From positions 1-37,989 of the forward strand of contig JALHPN010000073.1 in assembly GCA_022842465.1 (NCBI GenBank): a DNA stretch of 37,989 bases, given 5' to 3'. The translations under genes and the position numbers were made by a program. How positions within the stretch are numbered: the first letter of the stretch is position 1; each line of letters opens with the position of its first letter. This DNA is from Polyangiaceae bacterium (GTDB lineage Bacteria; Myxococcota_A; Polyangia; Polyangiales; Polyangiaceae). The notes under the pieces are model-generated. The model was not told the origin of the DNA. It saw only the letters and a program-made list of their open reading frames with translations, and did not search any database. Of this stretch, positions 8,063 to 16,135 are shown one piece after another.

Positions 8063-8746
8063 ATGCGCGACGGCGAGCCCGAGACGAAGCAGAAGCGCGA
8101 GCGGAGCTCGGTCGAGACGAAGCGGCGCATCCTGACCGCCGCGCAGGCGGAGTTCGCGGCGAAGGGCTTCGACGGCGCGCGGCTCGGGACGATCGCGCGC
8201 GCCGGGGGTGTCCAGCAGGCGCTCATCCACCACTACTTCGGTGACAAGGAGGGCCTGCACGCGGAGGTCGTCCGCACGGGGCTCGCCGCGATGACGGAGG
8301 GCGCGTGGGAGCTCCTCGCGCAGATGGGGCCGCAGGCGAAGCGGTCGCCGCGCGCGAAGGTGCCGAAGACCGACCTCCCTGCCCTCGCCGAGGCGTTCGT
8401 CGACCTCCTCCTTCGCTTCTTCGCCGAGAACGGCGCGTTCCTCGCCATTCTCCGTCACGAGGCGCGACGCGACGCGGGCACCGTCTCGAAGCTCGTCACG
8501 GAGGTCGTCGGGCCGATCTTCGACGCGGTCGTCGGGAGGCTCGAGGAGCTGAGGAAGCACGGGGAGGTCCGGAAGGACGTGTCGCCGCGGCACCTCGTCC
8601 TCTCGTGCGTCGCGATGGTGGCGTTCCCCTTCCAGGAGGAGCCGCTCGTCGGCGCGGTCTGGCCGTCGCCCGTGCGCTCCGCCGCGTTCCGCGAGGAGCG
8701 GAAGCGGCACGTCGTCGAGATGGTCCTCGCGCGGCTCCTGCCCTGA
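8063..8746 (+). CDS. TetR/AcrR-family transcriptional regulator
   Basis: 227 aa. The N-terminal DNA-binding domain (about residues 17-65) has the family pattern: TKRRILTAAQAEFAAKGFDG, then TIARAGGVQQALIHHYFGDK. This is the helix-turn-helix ending in the typical HYFxxKEGL. The C-terminal part is a divergent helical ligand-binding region. The ATG at 8063 is used because upstream in-frame sequence overlaps the diiron gene in another frame. It is co-directional with the diiron gene 23 nt upstream. It probably represses that promoter through the dyad at 6996-7011 (inference). The ligand is unknown. Confidence 0.92.
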   Translation: MRDGEPETKQKRERSSVETKRRILTAAQAEFAAKGFDGARLGTIARAGGVQQALIHHYFGDKEGLHAEVVRTGLAAMTEGAWELLAQMGPQAKRSPRAKVPKTDLPALAEAFVDLLLRFFAENGAFLAILRHEARRDAGTVSKLVTEVVGPIFDAVVGRLEELRKHGEVRKDVSPRHLVLSCVAMVAFPFQEEPLVGAVWPSPVRSAAFREERKRHVVEMVLARLLP

Positions 8747-8790
8747 GCGGCGCCCGGGGAAGGGCGCGCGTCCTCGCACGGCGACACGGT

Positions 8791-8804
8791 GGACCGCGCG
8801 GTCC
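8791..8804. repeat. 14-bp perfect palindrome in 140-bp intergenic gap
   Basis: GGACCGC is followed directly by its reverse complement GCGGTCC, between the tetR stop and the VWA gene. It could be a weak terminator stem or an operator. High GC makes such palindromes less rare, so this stays tentative. Confidence 0.3.
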
Positions 8805-8887
8805 CCGGATCACCCTCTCCCGCACCCGATTCACGAGCGCTCCCGGGGTGAGGTGATGTGGTACGCGCCGTGCTGCGAAGGCCGGGC

Positions 8888-9847
8888 ATGGCTCTCCGTC
8901 CTCCCCTCCGCGTCGTCTGCGCGCTCGCGGGCGCCGCGGTGCTCGGCGCTGCCTCCGGTGTCGCGTGCGGGTCCTCGGCGCGTCCGACCTACGCCGAGGG
9001 CGGCGACGCCCCCGCGACCGAGCCCGCGGGCGGGAGCTTCGCCGGCGACGCGTCGTCCCGCGACGACGGCGGGGCGGTCGACGGGCCGTGCCCCGACGTC
9101 GACGTGCTCTTCGTGGTCGACAACTCCGGCAGCATGGCCGACAAGCAGGCGCGCCTCGCCGCGAGCTTCCCTGGCTTCGCGAGCGCCATCCTGACGCGCC
9201 TGCCGAGCGCACGGAGCGTGCACGTCGGCGTCGTCGCGACGAGCGCGTACTACGACGGCAAGCCGGGCGGGTGCCTCGTCACGAAGACGTCGGGGCCGCA
9301 GTCGACGAACGCCGCATGCCTCGCAGGCGCACCGTACCTCGACGCGCGGCAGCCCGACTTCGCAGCGCGCTTCGCGTGCGTGGCGAAGGTCGGCTCGGGC
9401 GGCGACGACGACGAAGTCCCCATGAAGAGCCTCCTCGGCGCGCTCTCGGCGGCGAACGCGCAGCCCGGAGGCTGCAACGCCGGCTTCCTCCGCCCCGAAG
9501 CGCTGCTCGTCGTCGTCGTCATCACGGACGAGGACGACGTCCGCGACGCCGACTGCGATCCGTTCTCGGCGCAGGGCACGTGCGGATCGGGCGGCACGCC
9601 GGCGGAGTGGGCGAAGGCGGTCATCGACGCGAAGGGGGGCCACCCCGAGAACGTCGTCGTGCTCTCGCTCTTGTCGCGCACGGCTGGGACCTGCTCGAAC
9701 GCCCCCACCGTCAACCTCGCGAGCTTCACGAAGCGCTTCCCCACGCACGCGATAGGAGACGTGTGCGAGGCGGCGTACGACGGGTTCTTCGCGAGCTCGT
9801 TGCCCGTCGTCGATCGAGCGTGCGCGAGCTTCGTCCCCCCGCGGTGA
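8888..9847 (+). CDS. VWA-domain lipoprotein
   Basis: 319 aa. An N-terminal signal ends GVACGSS (probable lipid Cys27), followed by a disordered Ala/Gly/Asp-rich spacer. A von Willebrand factor A fold carries a complete MIDAS start, VVDNSGSM (Asp78, Ser80, Ser82), and a later acidic segment, VVVVITDEDDVRDADC. Several Cys residues are spread through the domain and may form disulfides outside the cytoplasm. The family binds metal-dependent protein partners; here it is envelope-anchored and the partner is unknown. ATG 8888 is preferred over GTG 8858 because GAAGG sits 6 nt upstream of it. It is convergent with pyrD, with a 22-nt gap. Confidence 0.85.
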   Translation: MALRPPLRVVCALAGAAVLGAASGVACGSSARPTYAEGGDAPATEPAGGSFAGDASSRDDGGAVDGPCPDVDVLFVVDNSGSMADKQARLAASFPGFASAILTRLPSARSVHVGVVATSAYYDGKPGGCLVTKTSGPQSTNAACLAGAPYLDARQPDFAARFACVAKVGSGGDDDEVPMKSLLGALSAANAQPGGCNAGFLRPEALLVVVVITDEDDVRDADCDPFSAQGTCGSGGTPAEWAKAVIDAKGGHPENVVVLSLLSRTAGTCSNAPTVNLASFTKRFPTHAIGDVCEAAYDGFFASSLPVVDRACASFVPPR

Positions 9848-9869
9848 GCGGACGCTCGACCCGTGCGCG

Positions 9870-10961
9870 TCAGCCGCGTTGCTCGGAGGCGAGGGCGGCG
9901 AGGTCCTTCTTCCCCTCCGCCTCCATGCGGCGGACGAGATCGCCGGCGATGCGCCTCGGGAGCGAGGGGCCCTCGTAGACGAAGGCGGTGTAGAGCTGCA
10001 CGAGGTCCGCGCCGGCGCGCATCATCGCGAGCGCCTTGTCCGCGGAGTCGATCCCCCCGACGCCGATCACGCAGGGCCCGTCGCCGACGCGGCGTCTCAC
10101 CCGTCCCACGACGGCGAGCGCGCGCGCGTGGAGCGGCGCCCCCGAGAGGCCGCCCGCGCCGATCGCCTCGACCACGGCGCTGGGTGTCGCGAGGCCCTCA
10201 CGGGAGACGGTCGTGTTCGTCGCGACGATGCCGGCCAGCCCCGCGCGCATCGCCTCGTCGCAGATCGCGTCGATCGACTCGTCCGGGAGATCAGGCGCGA
10301 TCTTCACGAGGACGGGTTTGTCGCCTGCCCCCGCGAGGACCGCCTCGAAGAGGAGCTTCGCCGACTCCGCCGCCTGGAGGGCGCGGAGGTCCTTCGTGTT
10401 GGGCGACGAGATGTTCACGACGATGAAGTCGGACACGTCCTTCACCGCCGCGAGGCTCGCGCGATAGTCGCCCAAGACCTCCTCGACCGGCTCGAGCGGC
10501 ACGCTCCGCGACTTTCCGATCGACATTCCGACCGGCACGCGGATCGCGCCCGAGGCGCGCGCGGCGCGGAGGCGCTCGGCGACGCGGGCGGCGCCGAGGT
10601 TCGGGAAGCCGAGGCGGTTCACGAGCGCGCGATCGGCAGGTAGCCGGAACAGGTTCGGAGCGGGGTTCGGGGCCTGGGCCTCCGCCGTCACGGTCCCGAG
10701 CTCGAGGAAGCCGAACCCGAGCGCGTCGAGCGCCCGCGCGCGCTCGGCGTTCTTGTCGAAGCCTCCGGCGAGGCCGACCGGCGACGGGAAGACGAGGCCC
10801 ATCTTCCGTACCTCGAGCCTCGGATCGTGCCGCACGAAGACGCTCCGGGCGAGCGACCGCACGAAGGCGAGATGCTCGACGCCCGCCAACGACCCCATCG
10901 CGAGGGCGTGCGCCGTCTGCGGATCGAGGGCGAAGAGGAGCGGCTTCAGGGCGCCGTACAC
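9870..10961 (-). CDS. pyrD: Dihydroorotate dehydrogenase (quinone), class 2
   Basis: This 363-aa enzyme oxidises dihydroorotate to orotate in pyrimidine synthesis, passing electrons from FMN to membrane quinone. The N-terminal amphipathic segment MYGALKPLLFALDPQTAHAL is typical of class 2 membrane association. FMN and substrate motifs are present: PVGLAGGFDKNAE, NRLGFPN, NISSPNT with catalytic Ser175, VATNTT, GGLSGAPL, and GVGGIDS. The GTG start at 10961 is chosen because GAGAGG lies 6 nt upstream and it matches the usual start of the family. There is no other pyr gene in the window. It is divergent from the copper monooxygenase gene. Confidence 0.95.
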   Translation of the reverse strand: MYGALKPLLFALDPQTAHALAMGSLAGVEHLAFVRSLARSVFVRHDPRLEVRKMGLVFPSPVGLAGGFDKNAERARALDALGFGFLELGTVTAEAQAPNPAPNLFRLPADRALVNRLGFPNLGAARVAERLRAARASGAIRVPVGMSIGKSRSVPLEPVEEVLGDYRASLAAVKDVSDFIVVNISSPNTKDLRALQAAESAKLLFEAVLAGAGDKPVLVKIAPDLPDESIDAICDEAMRAGLAGIVATNTTVSREGLATPSAVVEAIGAGGLSGAPLHARALAVVGRVRRRVGDGPCVIGVGGIDSADKALAMMRAGADLVQLYTAFVYEGPSLPRRIAGDLVRRMEAEGKKDLAALASEQRG

Positions 10962-11015
10962 GGGGTGCCTCTCTAGCACCCTCCCCGGGTGCGTGTCCGC
11001 GGCTCGACACGGTGC

Positions 11016-11021
11016 TACCGT
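11016..11021 (+). promoter_or_regulatory. -10-like TACCGT, 9 nt before start
   Basis: TACCGT lies 9 nt before the ATG at 11031 and there is no Shine-Dalgarno. It is a member of the recurring short-leader pattern. No -35 was recognised. Confidence 0.3.
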
Positions 11022-11030
11022 TGCTCGTCG

Positions 11031-12455
11031 ATGACGCGTCTTCCCTCGCTCGCGGTCGCCCTCGGGCTCACGCTCCTCGCTGCCGCCGCCTGCTCCTCGA
11101 GCGAGGACGATCCGGCCGGCGCCGGCGAGGACGCGCCGCTCCCCGCGGACGCGCCGACGTTCAAGAAGGACGTCGAGCCGCTCCTCCAGGCGAAGTGCCA
11201 GAGCTGTCACCGAGAAGGAGGCGCCGCGCCCTTCTCCCTCGTCACCTACGAGCAGGCGAAGCAGAGCGGCCCGAGCGCGCGCGTCAAGGTGGAGACGCGT
11301 ACGATGCCGCCGTGGGGAGCGTTCGACTCCGAAGCATGCAAGATGCAGCATGCGTTCAAGGATGATCTCCGCCTGACCGACGCGCAGATCGCCATGTTCG
11401 CGCGCTGGGTGGACCTCGGCATGCCGCTCGGGGACGCGTCGATCCAGAATCCGACCCCGGCCTTCCCGTCGTCGAGCCTGGAGACGAAGACCGCGACGCT
11501 CCAGATGGCCGCACCGTTCGAGGTCCAGGGCAACGCCCCGGACGACATCCGCTGCTTCCCCATCGATCCGGGCTTCACCGAGGACACGTGGGTGTCGGGC
11601 GTGAACGTCGTGCCGGGCAACGCGAAGGTCGTCCATCACGCGATCGTGTTCATCGATCCGAAGAACGAGAGCTCGGCGAAGGTGGGCGCGGACGGCAGCT
11701 ACGAGTGCTTCGGCGGCGTCGGCCTCTCCGAGACGCAGCTCCTCATGGCCTGGGCGCCCGGCGCCCGTCCCATCCGCTACGAGGACGCCGCGATCAAGGT
11801 GAAGGCGGGCTCGAAGCTCGTGATGCAGGTCCACTACCACCCCGGGTCGGAGTCGCAGAAGGACCAGACGGGCTTCGAGCTCGAGGTCCGGAAGGACAAG
11901 CCCGCCAACGTCGCGCAGCTCCTCCTCCTGGGGAACGCGCAGAGCGACACGGGCCTCATCAAGCTCCTCCCCGGCCCGAACGATCGAGGGGCTGGCCCCG
12001 AGTTCCGCATCCCGGCGAACGCGAAGGACCACACCGAGACGATGGAGCTCGTGCTCCCGCAGACGCTCGGCGGCTTCCCGCTCCCCGAGATGTCGATCGC
12101 GACCGTCGGCGCCCACATGCACTGGGCCGGCGTCGACATGAAGATGGAGATCGAGCGCCGCGCGGGGATGGCCCCGGAGAAGGAGTGCCTCCTCGGGACG
12201 CCGAAGTACGACTTCAACTGGCAGCGCGGCTACGTGATCGACGCCCCTTTGCCGTCCCTGCCGACGTTCGGGCCAGGAGACAAGCTCCGCATCACGTGCA
12301 CGTACGACAACACGACGGGCAACCCGCACGTGCGGCGAGCGCTCGCGGAGACGCGCCAGAGCGCCCCTGTCGACATCACGCTCGGCGAGAGCACGCTCGA
12401 CGAGATGTGCCTGGGGGTCCTCGCCGTGGTCCGCCCGGCGACCATCCAGGACTGA
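11031..12455 (+). CDS. Lipoprotein with heme c site and PHM/DBH-type copper monooxygenase domain
   Basis: 474 aa. A lipoprotein signal ends AAAACSSS (Cys21). Residues 45-135 form a small cytochrome-c-like module with CQSCH (56-60) and a possible Met ligand in TMPPW. The rest matches copper type II ascorbate-dependent monooxygenases. The CuH-type ligands are His202-His203 (VVHHAIVF) and His268 (MQVHYH). The CuM-type ligands are His362 and His364 (GAHMHWAG) and Met459 (DEMC). The spacing between the first His pair and the third His (65) is close to that in peptidylglycine monooxygenase. It is probably periplasmic or outer-membrane anchored and hydroxylates an unknown substrate; the heme could supply electrons (inference). 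The ATG at 11031 gives a clean signal peptide. Confidence 0.87.
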   Translation: MTRLPSLAVALGLTLLAAAACSSSEDDPAGAGEDAPLPADAPTFKKDVEPLLQAKCQSCHREGGAAPFSLVTYEQAKQSGPSARVKVETRTMPPWGAFDSEACKMQHAFKDDLRLTDAQIAMFARWVDLGMPLGDASIQNPTPAFPSSSLETKTATLQMAAPFEVQGNAPDDIRCFPIDPGFTEDTWVSGVNVVPGNAKVVHHAIVFIDPKNESSAKVGADGSYECFGGVGLSETQLLMAWAPGARPIRYEDAAIKVKAGSKLVMQVHYHPGSESQKDQTGFELEVRKDKPANVAQLLLLGNAQSDTGLIKLLPGPNDRGAGPEFRIPANAKDHTETMELVLPQTLGGFPLPEMSIATVGAHMHWAGVDMKMEIERRAGMAPEKECLLGTPKYDFNWQRGYVIDAPLPSLPTFGPGDKLRITCTYDNTTGNPHVRRALAETRQSAPVDITLGESTLDEMCLGVLAVVRPATIQD

Positions 12456-12565
12456 GGAGCGGACTCGACTTCGCTTTCGGCGATGGATCGCGACGCTCCT
12501 GGGACGACGGCCTGAGGCTTCGGGTCCCTCCGCCGAAATCTCGTGTCTTGTCGAGGACGGCGCGG

Positions 12566-12581
12566 TGGCACACACCTCGCT
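12566..12581 (+). promoter_or_regulatory. Sigma-54-like -24/-12 element
   Basis: TGGCAC-N5-TCGCT has the GG and GC doublets separated by exactly 10 nt and the -24 half perfect; the -12 half has C for the second T. The predicted transcript start (about 12592) falls 2 nt before the ATG at 12594, so the mRNA would be leaderless. This weakens the call. Confidence 0.35.
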
Positions 12582-12593
12582 ACCTCCCGTGTC

Positions 12594-14180
12594 ATGAACG
12601 CGAGGACGAGGACTCTTGGTCTGGCTGCGGTGGTGATGACCCTCTCGGCGTCGGCGGCGACTGTCGCGTGCATGGCGCCGACGGACGACGGCGTCGACGA
12701 CGGGAGCTCCGCGGTGTCGACCCGCGAGCGCTTCGACAAGGACGACCTCATCGCCGACCGCGACTTCCTGAACCGCAACGGGATGACGCCGGATCAGGTC
12801 CAGCGCTTCCTCGAGCGCACGCCGTACGGCACGCGCTCGATCCTCGCGACCTACCGGGATCCGCGCACGAGCCGCACGGCGGCGGAGATCATCTACGAGG
12901 CGTCGGCGCGCTACGGCCTGAACCCGCTGCTCCTCCTCGTGCGCCTGCAGATGGAGCAAGGCCTCATTCGCGCATCGTCGACGAACGACCGTGTCTACGC
13001 CGAGACGCAGCGCGGCGCGTTCAACCCGAGCGAGAGCTCGATGGACATCGCGTTCGGCTGCGGCTGCCCGCACAGCCCCGTCTGCAACGACGACTACCGC
13101 GGCTTCGCGAACCAGGCCGAGTGCGCGGCCGGCACGCTGCGGCGCTCGTTCGAGCGCGCGACTTCGCGGGAGGGTACGGTCGAGGGATGGAGCGTCGGCC
13201 GTGCGAAGCGGACCAACGACGGGATCACCGTCACACCGCGCAACGCCGCGACCGCTGCGCTCTACACGTATACGCCGTGGGTGGGTCAGGCCGGCGGCGG
13301 GCGTCAGGGCATCGGCGGCGCGAGCCTCCACTGGCAGACGTGGTTCCGCTTCGCGGACGCCGTCGGCTACCGGATCACGGGCTCGTCGGCCGACTGTCAG
13401 AACTACCGCACGCCGAGCACGACCTCGAGCAGCGGTGGGTACGTCGACTGCCAGCTGACGTCGAACTACAACCATCCGCAGTGCACCGGTCGGGGCGCCT
13501 CGAGCAGCGGCGGCTACGTCGACTGCTCGCTCCGGGTCAACCAGTACGATCCGCAGTGCACGGGTAGGCCGAGCGGCGTCGGGGCGAGCTCGGGCTCGTA
13601 TCGCTACGTGGACTGCAGCGATCCGCGCTTCCAGAGCGACCCGACGTGCACCGGGCGCGGGCTCACGCAGAACTGCGACCAGTGGTTCAACGACGCGCAG
13701 CGCTGGGGCTACGGCGCGAGCGGCGGGTACGGCGCCACGTCGAGCAGCGGCGGGTCCTACGGCGGATCGAGCGGCTGGGGAGGCTCGAGCTCCGGCGGCT
13801 ACGGGGCGACCACGAGCTCGTCGAGCTCCGGCGCGCTCCCTCCGGTGGGCTACGACGCGGGCGCGGCGTCCCCCGCCGCGCCTCCGCCCCCCGCCGCGAA
13901 TCCGAACAACGACCAGCAGGTCCTCGGCTCGAGCAGCGGCGCGCCCGCGGCGAACGCCCCTCCGCCGCGCGGTTCCGGATCGTCGTCCTCCTCCTCGTCG
14001 GGCGGCTCGAGTCGCTCGGGCGACGAGGAGGAGGAGGAGAAGGTGGAGCTCGCCGAGAGGAAGGCCGACTCCGGCGGCTGCTCGACGACCGGAACGGGCG
14101 GTCGTGGGGCGGCGAGCAGCGGGCTCGTCGGCCTCGGCCTCGCGGCCCTCGCGCTCGCGTCGCGGAGGCGCCGCGCGTGA
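12594..14180 (+). CDS. Lysozyme-like surface protein with Cys repeats and MYXO-CTERM anchor
   Basis: 528 aa in four parts. (1) A signal peptide (MNARTRTLGLAAVV..., possible lipid Cys near TVAC). (2) Residues of about 40-275 resemble a family of secreted lysozyme-like proteins: FLNRNGMTPDQVQRFL, AARYGLNPLLLLVRLQMEQG with the Glu in the lysozyme-like acid position, FGCGCPHSPVC, and YTYTPWVG. (3) From about 278 to 356 there are three units of the form YVDC-N~15-QCTGR. A Ser/Gly/Tyr-rich low-complexity region and an acidic EEEEEK patch follow. (4) GCSTTGTGG, then a hydrophobic helix and a terminal RRRR cluster, which is a MYXO-CTERM tail. It is probably sorted to the cell surface and may act on peptidoglycan; activity is not proven. 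The start is chosen for the signal peptide. It is convergent with the gene ending at 14182. Confidence 0.83.
   Translation: MNARTRTLGLAAVVMTLSASAATVACMAPTDDGVDDGSSAVSTRERFDKDDLIADRDFLNRNGMTPDQVQRFLERTPYGTRSILATYRDPRTSRTAAEIIYEASARYGLNPLLLLVRLQMEQGLIRASSTNDRVYAETQRGAFNPSESSMDIAFGCGCPHSPVCNDDYRGFANQAECAAGTLRRSFERATSREGTVEGWSVGRAKRTNDGITVTPRNAATAALYTYTPWVGQAGGGRQGIGGASLHWQTWFRFADAVGYRITGSSADCQNYRTPSTTSSSGGYVDCQLTSNYNHPQCTGRGASSSGGYVDCSLRVNQYDPQCTGRPSGVGASSGSYRYVDCSDPRFQSDPTCTGRGLTQNCDQWFNDAQRWGYGASGGYGATSSSGGSYGGSSGWGGSSSGGYGATTSSSSSGALPPVGYDAGAASPAAPPPPAANPNNDQQVLGSSSGAPAANAPPPRGSGSSSSSSSGGSSRSGDEEEEEKVELAERKADSGGCSTTGTGGRGAASSGLVGLGLAALALASRRRRA
13425..13660 (+). repeat. Tandem Cys-repeat coding units
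   Basis: Two adjacent units of 75 nt (25 codons) start at 13425 and 13500. A third, more diverged unit ends near 13660. Each encodes YVDC ... (Q/T)CTGR, with two Cys per unit about 17 residues apart, suggesting one disulfide per unit. A Ser-Ser-Gly-Gly linker joins them. Confidence 0.75.
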
Positions 14181-14181
14181 G

Positions 14182-14784
14182 TCAGTGCGTGATCCGGAGG
14201 AACGCCGTCCAGTCGTTCCTCCGGTCGGCGGTGCGGAACGGCAGGCGATAGAGGGACGTCGCCGGACGACGACGCGTCGAGAGATGGAGGACGCTCGCGC
14301 CGATGAAGGTGTCGTCGCTGCAGCGCGACGAGGCCGGTGAACCCTCGGCGAGGAGATCGACCGGCGTCGCCTGGTCGAGCGGCCACTTCGCGGCGCGGAT
14401 CTCCCCGACGGCGAGCGGGGAGACCTCCGTCTGCGTGCTCGCGAAGACGGAGAGCTCGTGCGGGTGCTCCAGCGCCCCGTAGAAGGCGCGGACGTCCTTG
14501 CCGCCGTCCTCCTCGAACGCGAGCACGAGGAGGACGAAGTGGAGATCCTCCGCCTGCGAGACCAGCCGCGCGCCGAGCCGTGCGGGCTCCACGGGAGAGA
14601 CGGTCAGCGGGAACCGCCCCTTCGGGAGGAACCGGGCCATGGCGCGATCGAGGAGGACGGCCTGGCCGCGACCGACGGCGTAGGCGCCGAGCACGAGGGC
14701 GGGCTCCGGCTTGCCGCCGAGGAGGCCGTCGAATCCCGCGACGACCTCGAGGGCGGCGACCTCGATCGCGATGCTGACGTTCAT
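14182..14784 (-). CDS. Hypothetical protein, about 200 aa
   Basis: I do not recognise this protein. From ATG 14784 it reads MNVSIAIEVAALEVVAGFDG and ends DWTAFLRITH. It has no signal peptide or membrane helix and is rich in beta-strand-like alternation; a C2-like or lipocalin-like fold is possible but not shown. An in-frame ATG at 14826 and others further upstream exist. ATG 14784 is preferred because a TATGCT -10-like element lies at 14800-14805, between those starts and this one. The gene is convergent with the lysozyme-like gene (1-nt gap) and divergent from ald. Confidence 0.6.
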   Translation of the reverse strand: MNVSIAIEVAALEVVAGFDGLLGGKPEPALVLGAYAVGRGQAVLLDRAMARFLPKGRFPLTVSPVEPARLGARLVSQAEDLHFVLLVLAFEEDGGKDVRAFYGALEHPHELSVFASTQTEVSPLAVGEIRAAKWPLDQATPVDLLAEGSPASSRCSDDTFIGASVLHLSTRRRPATSLYRLPFRTADRRNDWTAFLRITH

Positions 14785-14799
14785 GGGTGCGCGGTCGGG

Positions 14800-14805
14800 A
14801 GCATA
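14800..14805 (-). promoter_or_regulatory. -10-like TATGCT
   Basis: TATGCT on the minus strand lies 15 nt before the ATG at 14784. No -35 was recognised. Confidence 0.25.
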
Positions 14806-14837
14806 CCGAAGCGTCGGCTGACGCATCGCGTCTTGTC

Positions 14838-14936
14838 GATTCGTGAAGGCCGTCTCCTCGACGAGCACGGGTCCCTCGACTATGGTCCGCCGCCTCTCGG
14901 TCCCCACCGTCGTTTTCCCACGTCTCGTCACGAATC
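14838..14936. promoter_or_regulatory. Two 9-nt inverted half-sites upstream of ald
   Basis: GATTCGTGA (14838-14846) and its exact reverse complement TCACGAATC (14928-14936) are 81 nt apart in the 170-nt region between the divergent hypothetical gene and ald. The second copy is just before the ald Shine-Dalgarno. They could be paired sites for a looping regulator, but a chance match of this length is possible. Confidence 0.25.
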
Positions 14937-14954
14937 CAGCAAGGAGCGTTCGCC

Positions 14955-16067
14955 GTGATCATCGGAGTCCCGAAGGAGATCAAGACCCGCGAGTACCGCG
15001 TCGGCATGACCCCGGCCGGTGTCCGCAGCCTCACGTCCCGCGGCCACAAGGTGCTCGTCGAGAAGAGCGCGGGCGAGGGCGCCGGCATCAAGGACGCCGA
15101 CTACGTCGCCGCGGGCGGCCAGATCGTGAGCACGGCGGCCGACGCCTGGGGCGCCGACATGGTCGTGAAGGTCAAGGAGCCGCTCCCCGCGGAGTACGCC
15201 TTCTTCCGCGAGAACCTCGTCCTCTACACCTATCTCCACCTCGCGCCGGAGCCCGAGCTCACGAAGGCGCTCGCGCAGAAGAAGGTCGCGGCGGTCGCCT
15301 ACGAGACGATCGAGCTCGACGACGGCTCGCTCCCCCTCCTCCGCCCGATGAGCGAAGTGGCCGGCCGCATGGCGGTGCAGGTCGGCGCGTCGAGCCTCGA
15401 GAAGGAGCACGGCGGCAAGGGCGTCCTCCTCGGCGGCGTGCCGGGCACGCGTCGCGGCCGCGTCGTCATCCTCGGCGGCGGCGTCGTCGGCCGGAACGCG
15501 GCGACGATCGCGATCGGAATGGGCGCGCAGGTCACCGTCCTCGACGTCCAGGCGACGACGATGGCGTACCTCGAGGACATCTTCGGCGGCGCGGTCGAGA
15601 CGCTCTACTCGAACCCGACGAACATCGAGCAGGCGGTCATGCGCGCGGACCTCGTCGTCGGCGGCGTCCTCGTCGCCGGCGCGCGAGCGCCGAAGCTCGT
15701 GACGAAGGAGCTCATCGGGAAGATGGAGAAGGGCTCCGTCGTCGTCGACGTCGCCGTCGACCAGGGCGGCTGCATCGAGACGTGCCGTCCGACGACGCAC
15801 GACAACCCGACCTACGAGGTCGACGGCGTCGTCCACTACTGCGTCGCGAACATGCCGGGCGCCGTCCCGCAGACGAGCACCTGGGCGCTCACCAACACGA
15901 CGATGGCCTACGCGGTGAAGATCGCCGACATGGGCATCGTGGCGGCCGCGAAGGCGGACCGCGCGCTCATGAAGGGCATCAACGTCTACGGCGGCCACGT
16001 CACGTACGAAGCCGTCGCGCAGGCGCACAAGATGGAGTTCGTCGAGGTGTCCAAGGTCCTCGGCTGA
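14955..16067 (+). CDS. ald: Alanine dehydrogenase (NAD)
   Basis: This 370-aa enzyme interconverts L-alanine and pyruvate plus ammonia using NAD. The start is GTG 14955 with AAGGAG 8 nt upstream. Catalytic and substrate residues of the family are present: Arg15, Lys74 in VKVKEP, His95 in YLHLA, and Asp269 in VAVDQGGC. The Rossmann loop GGGVVG is near 174-179, with Asp197 at the end of the next strand, favouring NAD. MSEVAGRMA is the family signature. The length is normal. In spore-forming myxobacteria, alanine dehydrogenase may link amino acid use to development (inference). It is single-gene and is followed by a terminator hairpin. Confidence 0.96.
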   Translation: MIIGVPKEIKTREYRVGMTPAGVRSLTSRGHKVLVEKSAGEGAGIKDADYVAAGGQIVSTAADAWGADMVVKVKEPLPAEYAFFRENLVLYTYLHLAPEPELTKALAQKKVAAVAYETIELDDGSLPLLRPMSEVAGRMAVQVGASSLEKEHGGKGVLLGGVPGTRRGRVVILGGGVVGRNAATIAIGMGAQVTVLDVQATTMAYLEDIFGGAVETLYSNPTNIEQAVMRADLVVGGVLVAGARAPKLVTKELIGKMEKGSVVVDVAVDQGGCIETCRPTTHDNPTYEVDGVVHYCVANMPGAVPQTSTWALTNTTMAYAVKIADMGIVAAAKADRALMKGINVYGGHVTYEAVAQAHKMEFVEVSKVLG

Positions 16068-16089
16068 GAGGTCGCCTCGTCGTGCTCGG

Positions 16090-16117
16090 GCGCCGGCCAC
16101 CGCGAGGGGGCCGGCGC
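16090..16117. terminator. Hairpin between ald and convergent gene
   Basis: GCGCCGGCC (16090-16098) and GGCCGGCGC (16109-16117) form a perfect 9-bp stem with a 10-nt loop, 23 nt after the ald stop and 18 nt from the end of the convergent gene. It could serve both strands. The following T content is modest (TTCGTCGTT). Confidence 0.65.
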
Positions 16118-16135
16118 TTCGTCGTTCCACGCTGT

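Noticed and set aside
8859..8874. TGGTAC-N5-GTGCT sigma-54-like match before the VWA gene
   Set aside because: Two mismatches in a GC-rich region, where GG-N10-GC is frequent, and no activator site is nearby.
11011..11025. GG-N10-GC with TTGCT before the monooxygenase gene
   Set aside because: The predicted sigma-54 start would lie inside the coding sequence, and the -24 half is poor (CGGTGC).
13684..14040. Low-complexity Ser/Gly/Tyr region as a possible mobile or CRISPR-like repeat
   Set aside because: It is in frame within the lysozyme-like gene and codes for a linker; there are no spacers or constant repeats.
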